Assembly (NCBI RefSeq): GCF_003013715.1
Contig: NC_072817.1
Coordinates: 248,001-312,000, forward strand
DNA: 64,000 nt
Source of the DNA: Candidozyma auris
Lineage: Eukaryota > Ascomycota > Pichiomycetes > Serinales > Metschnikowiaceae
Reading direction: 5' to 3'
Shown here: positions 24,723 through 35,075 of the stretch, in pieces
Layout of the letters: every line of letters starts with the position of its first letter
How positions within the stretch are numbered: the stretch's first letter is position 1
Program-made: the position numbers and the translations under genes
The notes under the pieces: generated by a model
Databases searched by the model: none
Told to the model about the DNA's origin: nothing
The model's input: only the letters and a program-made list of their open reading frames with translations

Positions 24723-25001
24723 CTAGCTCCTGGGAGACAAGTCAGAATACCGCAACTTCAAGCAGTATGGGCACATCATGTGGCGGCATCGCAGACAGGT
24801 AAATCTCGAGGCAGGCTCCACCACAACAGGATGGTTTTCAAAGTACCCCAACACCTCGTTGGGCTTGCCCTCGCCAGAAGGCTCCAGCCGTAGCACGCCG
24901 TACGCCTGGCCACAGTCACAGCAGTACCACTGGCATATTCTTGTGTCGGACTGCGACGAGAAAGGCAAATGTGAGTGCGTTCGAAGCTTCACGTTGTTCA
25001 T
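24723..25001 (-). CDS. Small cysteine-rich (zinc-binding-like) protein, 92 aa
   Basis: The ORF starts at a genuine ATG (25001). Its cysteines are regularly placed: C23, then CCDC at 27-30, CLRC at 69-72 and CPYC at 77-80. Three CxxC pairs plus one spare cysteine are typical of a structural zinc site. Between the pairs lies a 38-residue hydrophilic segment with FENHPVVVEPASRF. This spacing is very unlikely in a random frame, so I take it as a real gene although I do not recognise the family. It sits alone in a 4-kb gene-poor stretch. Confidence 0.65.
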   Translation of the reverse strand: MNNVKLRTHSHLPFSSQSDTRICQWYCCDCGQAYGVLRLEPSGEGKPNEVLGYFENHPVVVEPASRFTCLRCRHMMCPYCLKLRYSDLSPRS

Positions 25002-25695
25002 TGTGAAATGGTTGAAGCTTTCGGAAAGTGGCGAGGTAATTGTGGAAATTGTGGATATTAAGGTGGAGGGAAGAAGGGGGGAAACGCTAAGGGTATCTGC
25101 CTCCGATGTGATTATGGTGTAGCGTTACTTGGGCCGCGGTTGGTTGCAAATGTGTGCAACAATGAACGGAGCGACCAATAAAAAAAAAAAAAAATCTGAA
25201 CACTAATCAAAAGAGCGTGTAGTCCAGTCTTTTGATACCTCTGTATTCTGTGGTCGTAACACTGTGTAACTCTGTAGTCGAGACTTTAGAAGAATCCGTA
25301 ATCGTTTCTCAACTCAGTTGTCCTTGTAAGTATTCTTGGGCGTCTCAACGGGCTGTAAATATCCACCGGTATCACGTTTGAAGGTGAAGCTTGAAGGAGT
25401 ATATGCTAACGTAAGCTGAAGCTTGAAACCACAGTAAAACTCGTAAACGGTGCAAACGTCAAAGTGTCAAATAACAAATCAACAAGAGTCTCAAAAACAG
25501 CATCTCTGCGTCTTATAAGGCGTCTCTCGATGCTTTCACTTGCCCCCGACAGGTACCAATCTAGACCTCCTCCCGGGCGCACCACCTTGCACTGCACCAC
25601 GCACAAAAAAAACCTGAATGGGTCCAGTGAAAAGAGAAAGAACACTGAGTACACACTCAAGAAACCGCACAGGGCAGGCAAACTTTGGGTTAAGG

Positions 25696-25720
25696 CCCAG
25701 CCCAGCCCAGCCCAACCCAG
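25696..25720 (+). repeat. CCCAG pentanucleotide repeat
   Basis: Five tandem 5-bp units; the fourth is CCCAA and the rest are CCCAG. Confidence 0.7.
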
Positions 25721-26518
25721 CAGGCCAGTTCCGCAACCGCCGAATACATTTCTCCAGGTACCCACTTTGCGCCATACGGTTTCTGCTTGCAATGCTCGCT
25801 TTTGCCGGCGCCGCCTTGAGGCTGGAGGCTGAAGGCTGGAGAAAAAAAAAACAGGCCCATTCCAGCCATAGGTTGGGTCATTTTCGCTCGATGCGGCAGG
25901 CCCGCAGCGCACCCGTCGCATGAAATCGCTGCGGTTGCAGCGTTCTAAAACTGAAAAAACCTGGCGTAGGGCGAGCGAATTGCTGCGAAAAAAAAGGGTC
26001 TACCGAGCTCAGGCAGGCAACGCGGCGGAGGCCACGGAAGTGATGCTGTCGGTGTTGCCGAGATGGACTGTTTGATGAAATCTGTAGAATTTGCTGGAAA
26101 AAAGTCTGTTTGACTCTCCATTATGCTGATTCATTTCTTCGTGCACTTGACTCTGCGTAAGCTTCACCAGGTTCTTTCGCAATTGTCTGTCTGCGCCTGC
26201 CACTGCCGTTGCGGGTCCTGCGGAAGCCTGGGGATCCCCCTGGATAATGGAGCTAAGGTGGGACCCAGACACCCGCCAGAACCTTTGTTGGAGGGGTTTC
26301 GTTCATTTCTTTTCTTTTGTTTTGTTTTTTTTCTTTTTGTCAATGAGCTTGACACTTTGTTTTGTGGCCTTCCTTGATGGCCAGGGGCCACCCGGGGTCA
26401 CCATGCAAGGTTTACCGATGCATTATGGTAGGTCTGCTCGTGAGACACTGTTGGGGTATCTCAGGACCATCTTGCGCGAATGAATGGTTGCAAAATGTCC
26501 TCAGATCCCCAGGCTGGA

Positions 26519-26523
<5 letters not shown>

Positions 26524-26550
<27 letters not shown>
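26524..26550 (+). repeat. A27 homopolymer
   Basis: Twenty-seven consecutive A residues, followed by T and five more A. Such a tract excludes nucleosomes, but read length errors are also common at such sites. Confidence 0.85.
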
Positions 26551-27057
26551 TAAAAAGACCTGGCAGTGGTCGGCCTCGGCGGTGCCTGACTTTCAATCTT
26601 TGAAAACCCGTAAAGGCACGGCACGTATTGTTTCTGTCGGTTTGTCTGGGCCGTTCGTCTGGACGTCTGCAGTCTATCTTGCTCCAGGTACACACACATC
26701 CATCCCTTCGATAACCGGGGCATCATCGTGGCTGCGATCTCTTATGCAAAGCCTAATCCAGATCAGAGCGTTAACGCTTTTTGCCACACTTTCCTGTGGG
26801 CTCTCCACGGGGCCAGCTTATTCTTTGCGGATCCTTCGGCCCACTTGTGGCAATGCAGCTGTCTGTAGACGGACTAAGGTGGATGTTGGTCATATCTCTT
26901 GCGTAGTGGTTCTGGATCATGCCTCTGCTCCTGTCCCGATATCTGGAGTCCACTTGAGACGGTTCGCTTATCTTTCCATTGTCAGCAGTAAAGTTGTTTC
27001 CAGAACCCCTTCTTCGCCACTAAAAGCTTCTCCTCCATCACAAGCCTTTCACTGCCT

Positions 27058-27687
27058 CTACTGCTCTTGCGCCGACTTCTCCTCGGCCAACGTGCCTCGA
27101 AGTGTCTTCACCTCTCGAAAACACCCCACAGGCACTATCCCCTCGTCGTTTCCCCTTGTGAGGATAACCCCGTTTGCAGACTTGTAAAAAACTAGCCCTG
27201 TCTCTTTGCACTTGTCCAAGTCTAAGTAGATCAACACATTGCAGCTCTTGCGGATCCCCAGATGGCTCCACTCAGCGTCTGATGTGAAGTGGATATGGTT
27301 TCTCAGCATTTTACAGAGACCTCCGCGTGTGTAGATGGCGTCTAGCTTGTTGGCAAATGTGCCATGGTACACGTTTCCAGGCATCTCTTCGTATGGCAAT
27401 GGCTCCATGTTTTCCTCAGTCACGAGGCCAAGAGAATGTCCCTGATTGGCGCAAATATACGTCTTCCCATCTTCTCGAGTCTCCAAAGTGAATCGCTTCT
27501 TGTCGTTTTCGGCCACAATGGTTTTAATCTCTTCTGCAGAAGCTCGGTGAGTTTTGATCCTGGGATGCTTGAGAATGGCTGAAAGCTCTACGAAACCTCG
27601 GCTATCAATGGGGAGGTTCTCCTTGACTGCACCGTGTCGAAGAAGGTACAGCAAAGCCTTGGAGATCTGAACGTGCCGTGGAGCCAT
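27058..27687 (-). CDS. TPT1: tRNA 2'-phosphotransferase
   Basis: The 209-residue protein transfers the splice-junction 2'-phosphate from ligated tRNA to NAD+. It has the KptA/TPT1 signature throughout: ISKALLYLLRHGA with the catalytic Arg (residue about 17), DSRGFVELSAIL, the DKKRFTL segment, ICANQGHSLG, VYHGTFANKLDAIYTRGGL, MLRNHIHFTSD, NVLIYLDLDKCKETGLVFYKSANGVILTRG and the GIVPVGCF end. These include the conserved Arg-His-Arg-Arg active-site set. Length is close to the S. cerevisiae enzyme (230 aa). The ATG at 27687 starts MAPRHVQISKAL, consistent with the family start. Confidence 0.96.
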   Translation of the reverse strand: MAPRHVQISKALLYLLRHGAVKENLPIDSRGFVELSAILKHPRIKTHRASAEEIKTIVAENDKKRFTLETREDGKTYICANQGHSLGLVTEENMEPLPYEEMPGNVYHGTFANKLDAIYTRGGLCKMLRNHIHFTSDAEWSHLGIRKSCNVLIYLDLDKCKETGLVFYKSANGVILTRGNDEGIVPVGCFREVKTLRGTLAEEKSAQEQ

Positions 27688-28145
27688 TGTAGTTGGTGCG
27701 ATGTAGCTGATGAGTTCGAAGTTCGCATTTTCGCAGCCAAAGAGTCATAGAGCGATGTGAGGAGGAAGGAGAAAATGGAGGGTACATGAGTGAAATCTGT
27801 AATAGTTAACGCTGAACGACAACTTATAATGAGACTTAAATCCCCATATGTATTTTGTCTTCCTTGTTTATGCTGAATGTGTGTAGGGTAGTGTGGATAC
27901 TTACAAGGTATGTTAAGAAACTGTAGTAGGACGCCAGAGTCAAAAAGTAAAATAATCAAGAGCACAATAAAGTCGAAGCTCGAAAGCCAGAGCTTGAAGG
28001 CAAAATAATCAGCCACACGTCCCCAGAATCTCATCTCCACTCCGCCCTTAGAACATATCACTTTCAGCTGCAATGGCCAACATCCTACAACTTCGTCAGT
28101 GTGACCCTATCACCCATTGAACCTTACTATATACAGAGATGTAGT
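27688..28145. other. Intergenic region TPT1-MZM1
   Basis: About 460 bp forming the TPT1 promoter and the MZM1 3' region. No gene, tRNA or recognised motif seen. Confidence 0.5.
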
Positions 28146-28502
28146 CTATTTGTTATCGCTGCATCTTCTCACTTTGGCGCCAGCGAGAGAGCCCATGTTC
28201 TTCTTGTTGTTCTGCTTGATCGTGGCGTTGTCACCCAACTCGGTGCCCTTGTGAAACTTCAAGAAGTAGCGGTCGCCTTCCTGTTTTTCAGCTTGCACGA
28301 TGTTCTTGACAAGGAACTTGGCCACCTCGTTCAAGTCAGTGATGGCCTTGTCAACTTCCTCTTGGTTGGCAAGTGTGCGCTTCTTGTCGAAGCCTTCTCT
28401 AATTTTCATTCTCAGCGCCCTCAAGATTTTCTCGTCACCGTTGAACGCCACTCTGGTGGCCCTGAGAGCGGCACGGTATGCCTGCAAGGCGGCCTTGGTC
28501 AT
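28146..28502 (-). CDS. MZM1: LYR-type complex III assembly chaperone Mzm1
   Basis: The 118-residue protein starts at the ATG at 28502 (the frame is open upstream without another ATG). It opens [19 protein letters not shown], an LYR-like tripeptide (QAYR) followed by the conserved basic helix. [20 protein letters not shown] and the helix [23 protein letters not shown] complete the three-helix LYR fold, and a basic tail follows. Mzm1 binds and stabilises the Rieske Fe-S protein in the mitochondrial matrix before Bcs1 inserts it into complex III. Length matches S. cerevisiae (123 aa). Confidence 0.88.
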   Translation of the reverse strand: MTKAALQAYRAALRATRVAFNGDEKILRALRMKIREGFDKKRTLANQEEVDKAITDLNEVAKFLVKNIVQAEKQEGDRYFLKFHKGTELGDNATIKQNNKKNMGSLAGAKVRRCSDNK

Positions 28503-28706
28503 TAATGCTGGTGATGAGGTTTGTCTTAAATACGAGTGGTTGGAATTGTGCTTCACTGATGGGGCCAACGTATGCAGGAAATACCTTCAAAAAACTATGT
28601 CGGTTTTACCAGTGTCAGTGTCGCAAGATCTTTTACATCGAGCTTCTCTATTGCTTCATTCAATTGGGGTGGATAGAACCTCTTCTATTTATAGATGCAT
28701 TATTCA

Positions 28707-30914
28707 TTACAAGACCAACTTCTCTCTCGAGTAGGCTGGTATGCGCTTGGCCAACTCGATTCCCTCGTTCACACGCAACTTCAGATTCGTGGTGCCATTT
28801 GCCATCGTCAAGAGAGCATCAAGCTCTTCTCTCTGTGTGCCAATTTCATGAATACTATCAACAACAACAGCCTTGTTTGCTGTCTTCTTCTTGTTCTGTT
28901 TTTTAGTCCCTTCGACTTGCAAAGCTTGGTTTGTGAGAGTCAAATTGTAGCTGTTAGCTCCGAGAGCATCCACCTTGGAAGCGATCACCTGGCTCAACTT
29001 CTCGATGACGGGAATGGACCAGTTGAAAAGCCCACCGGCGTCGATGACTGCTTGGACTAAATCCCACGAATTTTTTGTGTTCAAGTTGATGAAGACTCCA
29101 AGCATACGCTCCAACTTTTTGCTGTATTCATCGTACTCAGCAGTCAAGATTTCCAGTAGCTTCTTTGTGATTTGCTGTAACGAAAAATTGCTCACAAGTC
29201 TGTCGATCGTTGCTCTCAAGAACATGAACACCAACTGTGTCAGCTTGGCGCTCTCAGGATCCTTATCTAACTCGTCAGCCAATTCAGTCAAGTTATTGAG
29301 TTCACTGGCAAGATCATCAATAGAAAGTGCAGAGCACTTCTCAATAGCTGTCTTGAGCAAATTCGGTTCATTGAGCTGACTGAGGAGTAAGAGAAGACCA
29401 TTGGCATATTTTGAGGTGAAGAGAGGATGGCTTAGAAGATACTCAACAGCGGTTTCTGGTAGGAAGTCATCCTGCAAAATTTGAACTGTGGAATCCTTCG
29501 AATCGACAGTGAAAATAAGGGAAAGAATTTGTTCAATTAAAGCGGCATCCACAACTCTGTCTGTGATGGCATGCGTGTATGATTTAGTGTCGTCGTAACC
29601 TTGGCCTTTGAAAAACTCGATGATGGCTTTATTGAAGTTTGCGGTATCCGATTTTGCTTCTTTTAACTTGTTGAGGAATACATTCAATTCTTTGGCTCCA
29701 ATAGAGTTGTCCCTCATCAAGTTTTGCGTCAGAAGTGAAGGAAAAGCTTTCAATGGCTTCTCCTTCTCCTCCTGTGTCTTAAGTGACTTTCCGAGGCACT
29801 CTCTCAAAGTGTTTTTGCCAAGTTCAACCTGGATGTAGTTGATTTTGCTGGTCTTTCTTTTTTCGTTGAAGCCCAAGTATAACGCATAAGTCGAGCTGGT
29901 GATTTCGGAGTCGCCTTTCGTTGGCAATGCAAAGTTGAGGTATAATTTGATGTTGGTGTTATGCTGGAACAGATCAAGCAAGGAGCTGAACTTGTAATTG
30001 ACCAAATATAATTTTGATTGATTTGAAAGGAGCAATCTTTCTGGAGCTGGAGAGAAAAAGCCATATTCTTGAGCATCATCATTTGCAAAAAGAGGCTCCA
30101 AAGAGATGCTTTTCAATGTTGACTGTGGCTTCATGAGCGAGGCCGAAGACACCTCTTTCGAAGACTTGTTGAAGGTGTACAAGACACCGGCTGAAATGGC
30201 AAAGAGACAATTGTGGAAACTGTGGCTTTTGAATGTGACATTGTAGATTTCAAATGTTTTACTTCCATCAATGCCAATAAGTCTGCAAGTGTATGACGAC
30301 AGTTCGTTTAAGCGGGAAATGTAGAATAAAAGGGGATTTTTGTGCTGGAAAGTGTGCACGGACATAAAAGTATGGTATACAACAGTATGTGTTGAGGATC
30401 TTGGGAGTGGTGGCAAGCTGGGCAAAGTAGAAGCCACAGCCAAGGTGATATTCTCAGAGCCCGACTCAGTCTTCATTTCTGTATACTCTAGGTGACTGAC
30501 AGAGCCATCTCTCAAAAGCACATAAATAGACGAGTCAGTGCCAAACATGACGCCCACTGCAGCAACTTCAAGCGGGAATTCGGCCGTGATAGACACTTCA
30601 GTGCCGCATCTCTTCACTATCTTCACATACTGCTTTCTGCGCTCACTTAAACCCACGACATACCAGTCGTCCTTCACATCCATGCAGTCAACTATAGTGC
30701 TTGACGACAACGGGAACGACCAGACGAGCTTAGGGGTGGGTTTCAACACATAGCTCGAGATGATCAGTTTAGACATGCCTAGATGGATCACATCAGTTTC
30801 CTGAAAAGTTAGCCCTTTCTGGCTGTGGGGAAGAACCACACGCTTTTCGACAGGCACATCCGCAATTCGAGGTAGCTCAACGAGCGAAAAGGGGTCGTTC
30901 AATTTCGGAAGCAT
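28707..30914 (-). CDS. UTP8: U3 snoRNP/t-UTP component Utp8
   Basis: The 735-residue protein begins MLPKLNDPFSLVELPRIADV and then has ISSYVLKPTPKLVWSFPLSSSTIV. This fits what I recall of yeast Utp8 (ISQYIVNPTPKLAFDYPIPSTTIV). The N-terminal half is beta-rich, as expected for the Utp8 propeller. The C-terminal half is helical (about residues 430-650) and ends in a Lys-rich segment (GTKKQNKKKTANK) near residue 685. Utp8 belongs to the t-UTP subcomplex that binds rDNA/pre-rRNA and starts small-subunit processome assembly; it is also implicated in tRNA export. The gene diverges from VPS11. Confidence 0.85.
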   Translation of the reverse strand: MLPKLNDPFSLVELPRIADVPVEKRVVLPHSQKGLTFQETDVIHLGMSKLIISSYVLKPTPKLVWSFPLSSSTIVDCMDVKDDWYVVGLSERRKQYVKIVKRCGTEVSITAEFPLEVAAVGVMFGTDSSIYVLLRDGSVSHLEYTEMKTESGSENITLAVASTLPSLPPLPRSSTHTVVYHTFMSVHTFQHKNPLLFYISRLNELSSYTCRLIGIDGSKTFEIYNVTFKSHSFHNCLFAISAGVLYTFNKSSKEVSSASLMKPQSTLKSISLEPLFANDDAQEYGFFSPAPERLLLSNQSKLYLVNYKFSSLLDLFQHNTNIKLYLNFALPTKGDSEITSSTYALYLGFNEKRKTSKINYIQVELGKNTLRECLGKSLKTQEEKEKPLKAFPSLLTQNLMRDNSIGAKELNVFLNKLKEAKSDTANFNKAIIEFFKGQGYDDTKSYTHAITDRVVDAALIEQILSLIFTVDSKDSTVQILQDDFLPETAVEYLLSHPLFTSKYANGLLLLLSQLNEPNLLKTAIEKCSALSIDDLASELNNLTELADELDKDPESAKLTQLVFMFLRATIDRLVSNFSLQQITKKLLEILTAEYDEYSKKLERMLGVFINLNTKNSWDLVQAVIDAGGLFNWSIPVIEKLSQVIASKVDALGANSYNLTLTNQALQVEGTKKQNKKKTANKAVVVDSIHEIGTQREELDALLTMANGTTNLKLRVNEGIELAKRIPAYSREKLVL

Positions 30915-31915
30915 CCCGGTTTACTGTGGTGGTGAAAGAGTGAAGGCTGGAAAGTTGGAGTGCAGGGAAAAATCTGCGATGGAGCTGAGAAGAGGTAGCT
31001 GGTGGTACAGATGCAGGAGATAGAGGTTCTGAAGAGCAGTAGAGGGTTAACGAGCAATGATAATTTGAAGGATTTTGATGAATTCGGATGGTTTTCAGAG
31101 TGTTCTCGCTATCCGGAATCCCTTCAAATAGAATCTTTTTCTATGCTTGCCTCTGTTGTGCCAGAGTGTTGGTGGATGCGTCCATGCATACTTTGCAGCC
31201 ATTCTCGTGTCTACTGGAGTTAAAGTAGATTGGATTGAACGTCAACAAACATCCTCCATCTGAGCTTTGAATAGCTACAATGTGTTGAATAATGACTAGC
31301 AGTGCTATAAATTGGTCGGTGCTGTTCCCTTCCCGTTAGGTAGAGAGGCAACGACTGAATCCTTAGAAATTGAAATCTAGATATCACCTGAAGTACCAAA
31401 GCATCACATTTACATAATTGTTGCCTTTACCTAACAGAAATTTCGCTCAAATCATCAAGTTTAACAATTAGATACGATTGGCGTCATTCTCAAGTGTAAG
31501 AAATACGTTCGTACATCACTATTCTTCTGAGTGACCAAGAGTAGATTCCAACTGTTGTCTGGACGTCTACTTTGGCTGCATTTCTCTATCAGCTCAAATC
31601 TGTCGGTTTGCTCTCTTATTTCATAAGAGGTTTGTAGCCTGTCCAATTCACATTTTGCACCCATTCGCAGCCACAAAAGAGTAATCAAGAGAGTACTCAA
31701 TTGAGTCCTTGCTCAACACAGTGAACAAAAAAAGATACATAAAGTGGATTATTAAAAAGACACTAGATTTGCTCTTGCTCTTCCTTGCCTTCTATTCCTC
31801 TGACTAGGTGACATGCTCCTTTAAAGTGCCTCTCCCACTACTGCTGCCTGTGAGCGACTAATGTGCATGATATTCAACTCACTCACGTTAGTCCACATAC
31901 TCTTTGTCCCTCCAA
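30915..31915. promoter_or_regulatory. Divergent promoter region UTP8/VPS11
   Basis: About 1 kb with no gene. It contains one copy of the recurrent motif at 31192-31202, a variant (TTCGCAGCCA) near 31655, and a CAGTGAAC word at 31719. Confidence 0.5.
31192..31202 (-). promoter_or_regulatory. Recurrent intergenic motif (TTTGCAGCCAT on +)
   Basis: Copy with A in the variable purine position, in the UTP8/VPS11 promoter. Confidence 0.5.
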
Positions 31916-34900
31916 ATGTCTCTACCGTCTACATGGCGCCAGTTTCAGCTCTTTGACTTTCTTCCTATCCGAGATCCAAACTACCAACTGGAGTTTCCGC
32001 TTTTTTCCGACCCGTCACTCTCTTCCATCACTGCCACACTGTCCTATATCGTGTTCGCCTACCAAAATGCTTACATCAGACTCTTAGACAAACTGCTGTT
32101 GGAGCTGGTCATGCTGTTCTGCGCTTACAATTTGGACTACAAAATCACATTTATGAAGCCCTTGCTCAATCTGAACTTGTTGGTCACGCTAGCTGAGTCC
32201 CAGGGCCTGCCTGCTATCATTAAAGTATGGGACCTTCATAAAATCACTCAATTGAGCGGAAGCACAGTCAATGACGACGATGCAATGAAACACAAGTTTG
32301 TTACTCAGGTTCAGGTTCTCGAAGGGGACAATTCTTACCCAATTTCGTGCTTTGCATTTAACGATACCTTGACATGTTTAGCTTTGGGCTACACAAACGG
32401 TAAGATCATCCTTGTTCGAGGAGATATGCTTCGAGACAGAGGAGCGAAACAGAGGGTGATTTATGAGAGTAATGACCCCATCACTGGCGTCTTCTTCAAC
32501 AGATTCGAGGAGATCATCTATGTTACAACCATCCTGCAAGTGCTCACCCTTTTAACAACTGGAAGGAATCAGGGGAAGCCCCATCGTGTTTTGTCTAAGA
32601 GCGAAGGAGCCGACCTTGGCTGTTCAGATTTGGAGTATCGCACACTGAAGTTGATAACAGGAAACTCAGAAGCCCTCAAGTACTACAATCATGTGAGTAG
32701 ATCCAGTGTCATCAACTTCAATGTACCTAAAAGAAAGATTCTTCGTCTTTTCAAGGACTATCTATTGATTGTATGTCCAATTGAGGAAGCTTCATCTGAG
32801 GACAACAATCAGTCTACAAACAAGACGTTGACTCGTCTATTAATTTTGGATTTGAAGAATATGCATATCTCCTTCAGCTTAACTATACCAAACCTGACGA
32901 TATCTCATGTTTTCTCATCAAATAATGATAATAATGTGTTTTTGCTTTCAACGGACGGTGTCTTGTACAAGCTTCACGAAAAAGCCATCAACCAACAATT
33001 GGAGACCATCATACAAAGAGAATTATTCGGTATAGCCCTCAATCTTGCGCATCAAAATAACTTAGATGACCAAACTAACTTGCGCATTAACAGATTATAT
33101 GGTGACTTTCTTTACAAGAAAGGTGACTACGACGGTGCCATAGAAAAGTACATGCTGTGTCTTCCGTTGTTCAAAAAAGGGGACAAGATAAAAGTTGACG
33201 CCACCGACGATGATAACCTAGACGATTTTATCGTGAAGGTCTTGATGGATTTTAAGCAGGTTTCCAACGTTCGGAACATGACCAAGTTTTTGGCCGAGTT
33301 GCACAAGTTAAATCTCGCCGACAGCGATCATGTAACGCTATTATTGTGCTGTTATTGCAAACTTGATATGGTGAAGGAAATCGATAGCTTTATCAAAGAA
33401 ATGGATGTTGATGGCACGACTCAAAGTGAGTCAAGACTTGACTATGACAAACTCAATTATGCACTTTTCATCAACCTCTTCAAGGAGTGTGGCTACTATA
33501 GTCAAGTCACTCGGCTCTTACTTAAACTCAACAGGCCATACACAATTGTTGATATTCACTTGAACGAGCTCAACCAATATGATGAGTGCATCAACTACAT
33601 CCGAACTCTCCCGATTGACGAGATACTTCGTATCCTCATTGACTTTCTGCAGACTCTTCTTCAGAATAAGCCAATGGAGACTACAGAGCTTCTCATTAAC
33701 GTTTTTACTGGACAGTACAAGCCAGACAAAAGACATGATGTCTTTGAAAACTCTGAAAGAGTACAACCTGATGCCCAGAATGAAGAGCCAAAACCAAAGA
33801 TCTCCTCGTATGAAGCCTTCATTAGGTATCTTTCGGGCACAAGTACTGGCAATGGCAGTGTTAGTGAACCTGGCAATGATGAGCCAACATACCAACCGCC
33901 AAGACCCAGTCTTGTGTTTCACTGTTTCATTGGTCATGAGCGTGAGTTTGTTGTATTTCTTGAAGCATGTCTCGAAACGTTCGACAAATATCAAGGTAAT
34001 GTGAATGACAAGAAGGATTTGCTTGTTACTTTGTTTGAAATTTACCTCTCTATGTCATCAAAAGACTCGGCGGACGCTGGGAGCTGGAAAGCGAAAGCCA
34101 AGGAGTTGTTGATGAATAATGGTGATCTCATTGATAAATCCAAGGCCTTGGTGATATCGTACATGTATAACTTCACAGAAGGTGAAACTGTCATCAACGA
34201 GCTCACTGAGAACTTTGAAGAAGCGAGCTTTCAATCTTGTCAAATGCTAGATGATGTCCAGGGGTGTCTTAATATTGTGCGGAAGTACGGTGAACGTAAA
34301 CCGAAGTTGTACAAGCTTATGATCAATTATTTAGGTGCGTCTAACGAAGGTATCAAGCTTGTCTCTAACAAGGAGTTTCTCTTTCTTCTTGAAAGAATCA
34401 AGCATCATCGTCTCCTTTCACCTTTGGAAACAATCAAAGCTCTCAGTGGAAATCCCCATGCGACTGTCGGGATGGTCAGAGATTATCTCATTGATCACTT
34501 TGAGCAAACGCAGAAGCAAATCAAGAACAATGACAAGTTGATTGACTCCTACGAACACGAGTCCACTATGAATAGCCTCGCTTTGACAGAGCTCACTACA
34601 GATGCAATGGTGGTGAAAAATTCCAAGTGCAACGGCTGTGAGTTGCGCCTCGAATTCCCAGTGATCTACTTCAAGTGCAAACATGCCTATCATCAACGGT
34701 GCTTGAACGAGAACATCTACATTCCAGAGACCACCGACAATGGAAACAACGATCCGAAGTGTCCACTCTGTGTCAACGAAATCAGCTCTCTGGAACTAGC
34801 TCGTGAAAGACAACTTCGGGTCAAGGAAGAAACTGAAATCTTTAAGCAACAACTCGATGAATCAAATGACAAATTTAAGGTGATTTGTGACTACATAGGA

Positions 34901-34918
34901 AAGGGCGCTATGGAATAG
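31916..34918 (+). CDS. VPS11: Vps11/Pep5, HOPS/CORVET core subunit with RING finger
   Basis: From the ATG at 31916 the protein is 1000 residues and starts MSLPSTWRQFQLFDFLPIRDPNY, the hallmark start of Vps11. An N-terminal propeller (about 1-340) includes NGKIILVRGDMLRDRGAKQR and TTGRNQGKP. A clathrin-like helical solenoid follows (YGDFLYKKGDYDGAIEKYMLCL; IKEMD; LPIDEILR). A C-terminal RING-H2 lies at about 904-960: KCNGCEL, CKHAYHQRC and CPLC. Vps11 scaffolds the HOPS and CORVET tethers in endosome/vacuole fusion. Length compares with 1029 aa in S. cerevisiae. Several CTG codons lie at positions better explained by Ser than Leu, the clearest at 32534. Confidence 0.95.
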   Translation: MSLPSTWRQFQLFDFLPIRDPNYQLEFPLFSDPSLSSITATLSYIVFAYQNAYIRLLDKLLLELVMLFCAYNLDYKITFMKPLLNLNLLVTLAESQGLPAIIKVWDLHKITQLSGSTVNDDDAMKHKFVTQVQVLEGDNSYPISCFAFNDTLTCLALGYTNGKIILVRGDMLRDRGAKQRVIYESNDPITGVFFNRFEEIIYVTTILQVLTLLTTGRNQGKPHRVLSKSEGADLGCSDLEYRTLKLITGNSEALKYYNHVSRSSVINFNVPKRKILRLFKDYLLIVCPIEEASSEDNNQSTNKTLTRLLILDLKNMHISFSLTIPNLTISHVFSSNNDNNVFLLSTDGVLYKLHEKAINQQLETIIQRELFGIALNLAHQNNLDDQTNLRINRLYGDFLYKKGDYDGAIEKYMLCLPLFKKGDKIKVDATDDDNLDDFIVKVLMDFKQVSNVRNMTKFLAELHKLNLADSDHVTLLLCCYCKLDMVKEIDSFIKEMDVDGTTQSESRLDYDKLNYALFINLFKECGYYSQVTRLLLKLNRPYTIVDIHLNELNQYDECINYIRTLPIDEILRILIDFLQTLLQNKPMETTELLINVFTGQYKPDKRHDVFENSERVQPDAQNEEPKPKISSYEAFIRYLSGTSTGNGSVSEPGNDEPTYQPPRPSLVFHCFIGHEREFVVFLEACLETFDKYQGNVNDKKDLLVTLFEIYLSMSSKDSADAGSWKAKAKELLMNNGDLIDKSKALVISYMYNFTEGETVINELTENFEEASFQSCQMLDDVQGCLNIVRKYGERKPKLYKLMINYLGASNEGIKLVSNKEFLFLLERIKHHRLLSPLETIKALSGNPHATVGMVRDYLIDHFEQTQKQIKNNDKLIDSYEHESTMNSLALTELTTDAMVVKNSKCNGCELRLEFPVIYFKCKHAYHQRCLNENIYIPETTDNGNNDPKCPLCVNEISSLELARERQLRVKEETEIFKQQLDESNDKFKVICDYIGKGAME

Positions 34919-34946
34919 CTCCAGATAGTGAGTCGCAGTCGCAACT

Positions 34947-34958
34947 ATGGCTGCGAAA
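34947..34958 (+). promoter_or_regulatory. Recurrent intergenic motif ATGGCTGCGAAA
   Basis: Exact copy in the 157-bp gap between VPS11 and the orphan gene at 35076, 129 bp upstream of its start. Confidence 0.5.
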
Positions 34959-35075
34959 AAATGTTTTACACTAAGGGCTGGGCCCTCTATAACATAAAAC
35001 AAGGATGAAACACGGCAAAACCTCACGGTATCACGAGCAAGTAGAACAGGCAATTCTTGAGGCCACCACTTCAAG

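Larger units (their letters stand above)
25002..27057. other. Gene-poor low-complexity region, 2 kb
   Basis: No convincing gene. Contents: an A15 tract (25180-25194), five near-perfect CCCAG units (25696-25720), G+C-rich stretches around 25560-25920, T-rich tracts near 26310-26340, and an A27 homopolymer (26524-26550). A minus-strand frame at 26009-26272 has no ATG at its beginning. A partial copy of the recurrent motif (GTGGCTGCGA) lies near 26729. Confidence 0.5.

Noticed and set aside
31904..31915. Upstream in-frame extension of VPS11
   Set aside because: It would need a non-ATG start. The ATG at 31916 gives the conserved MSLPSTWRQFQ start.
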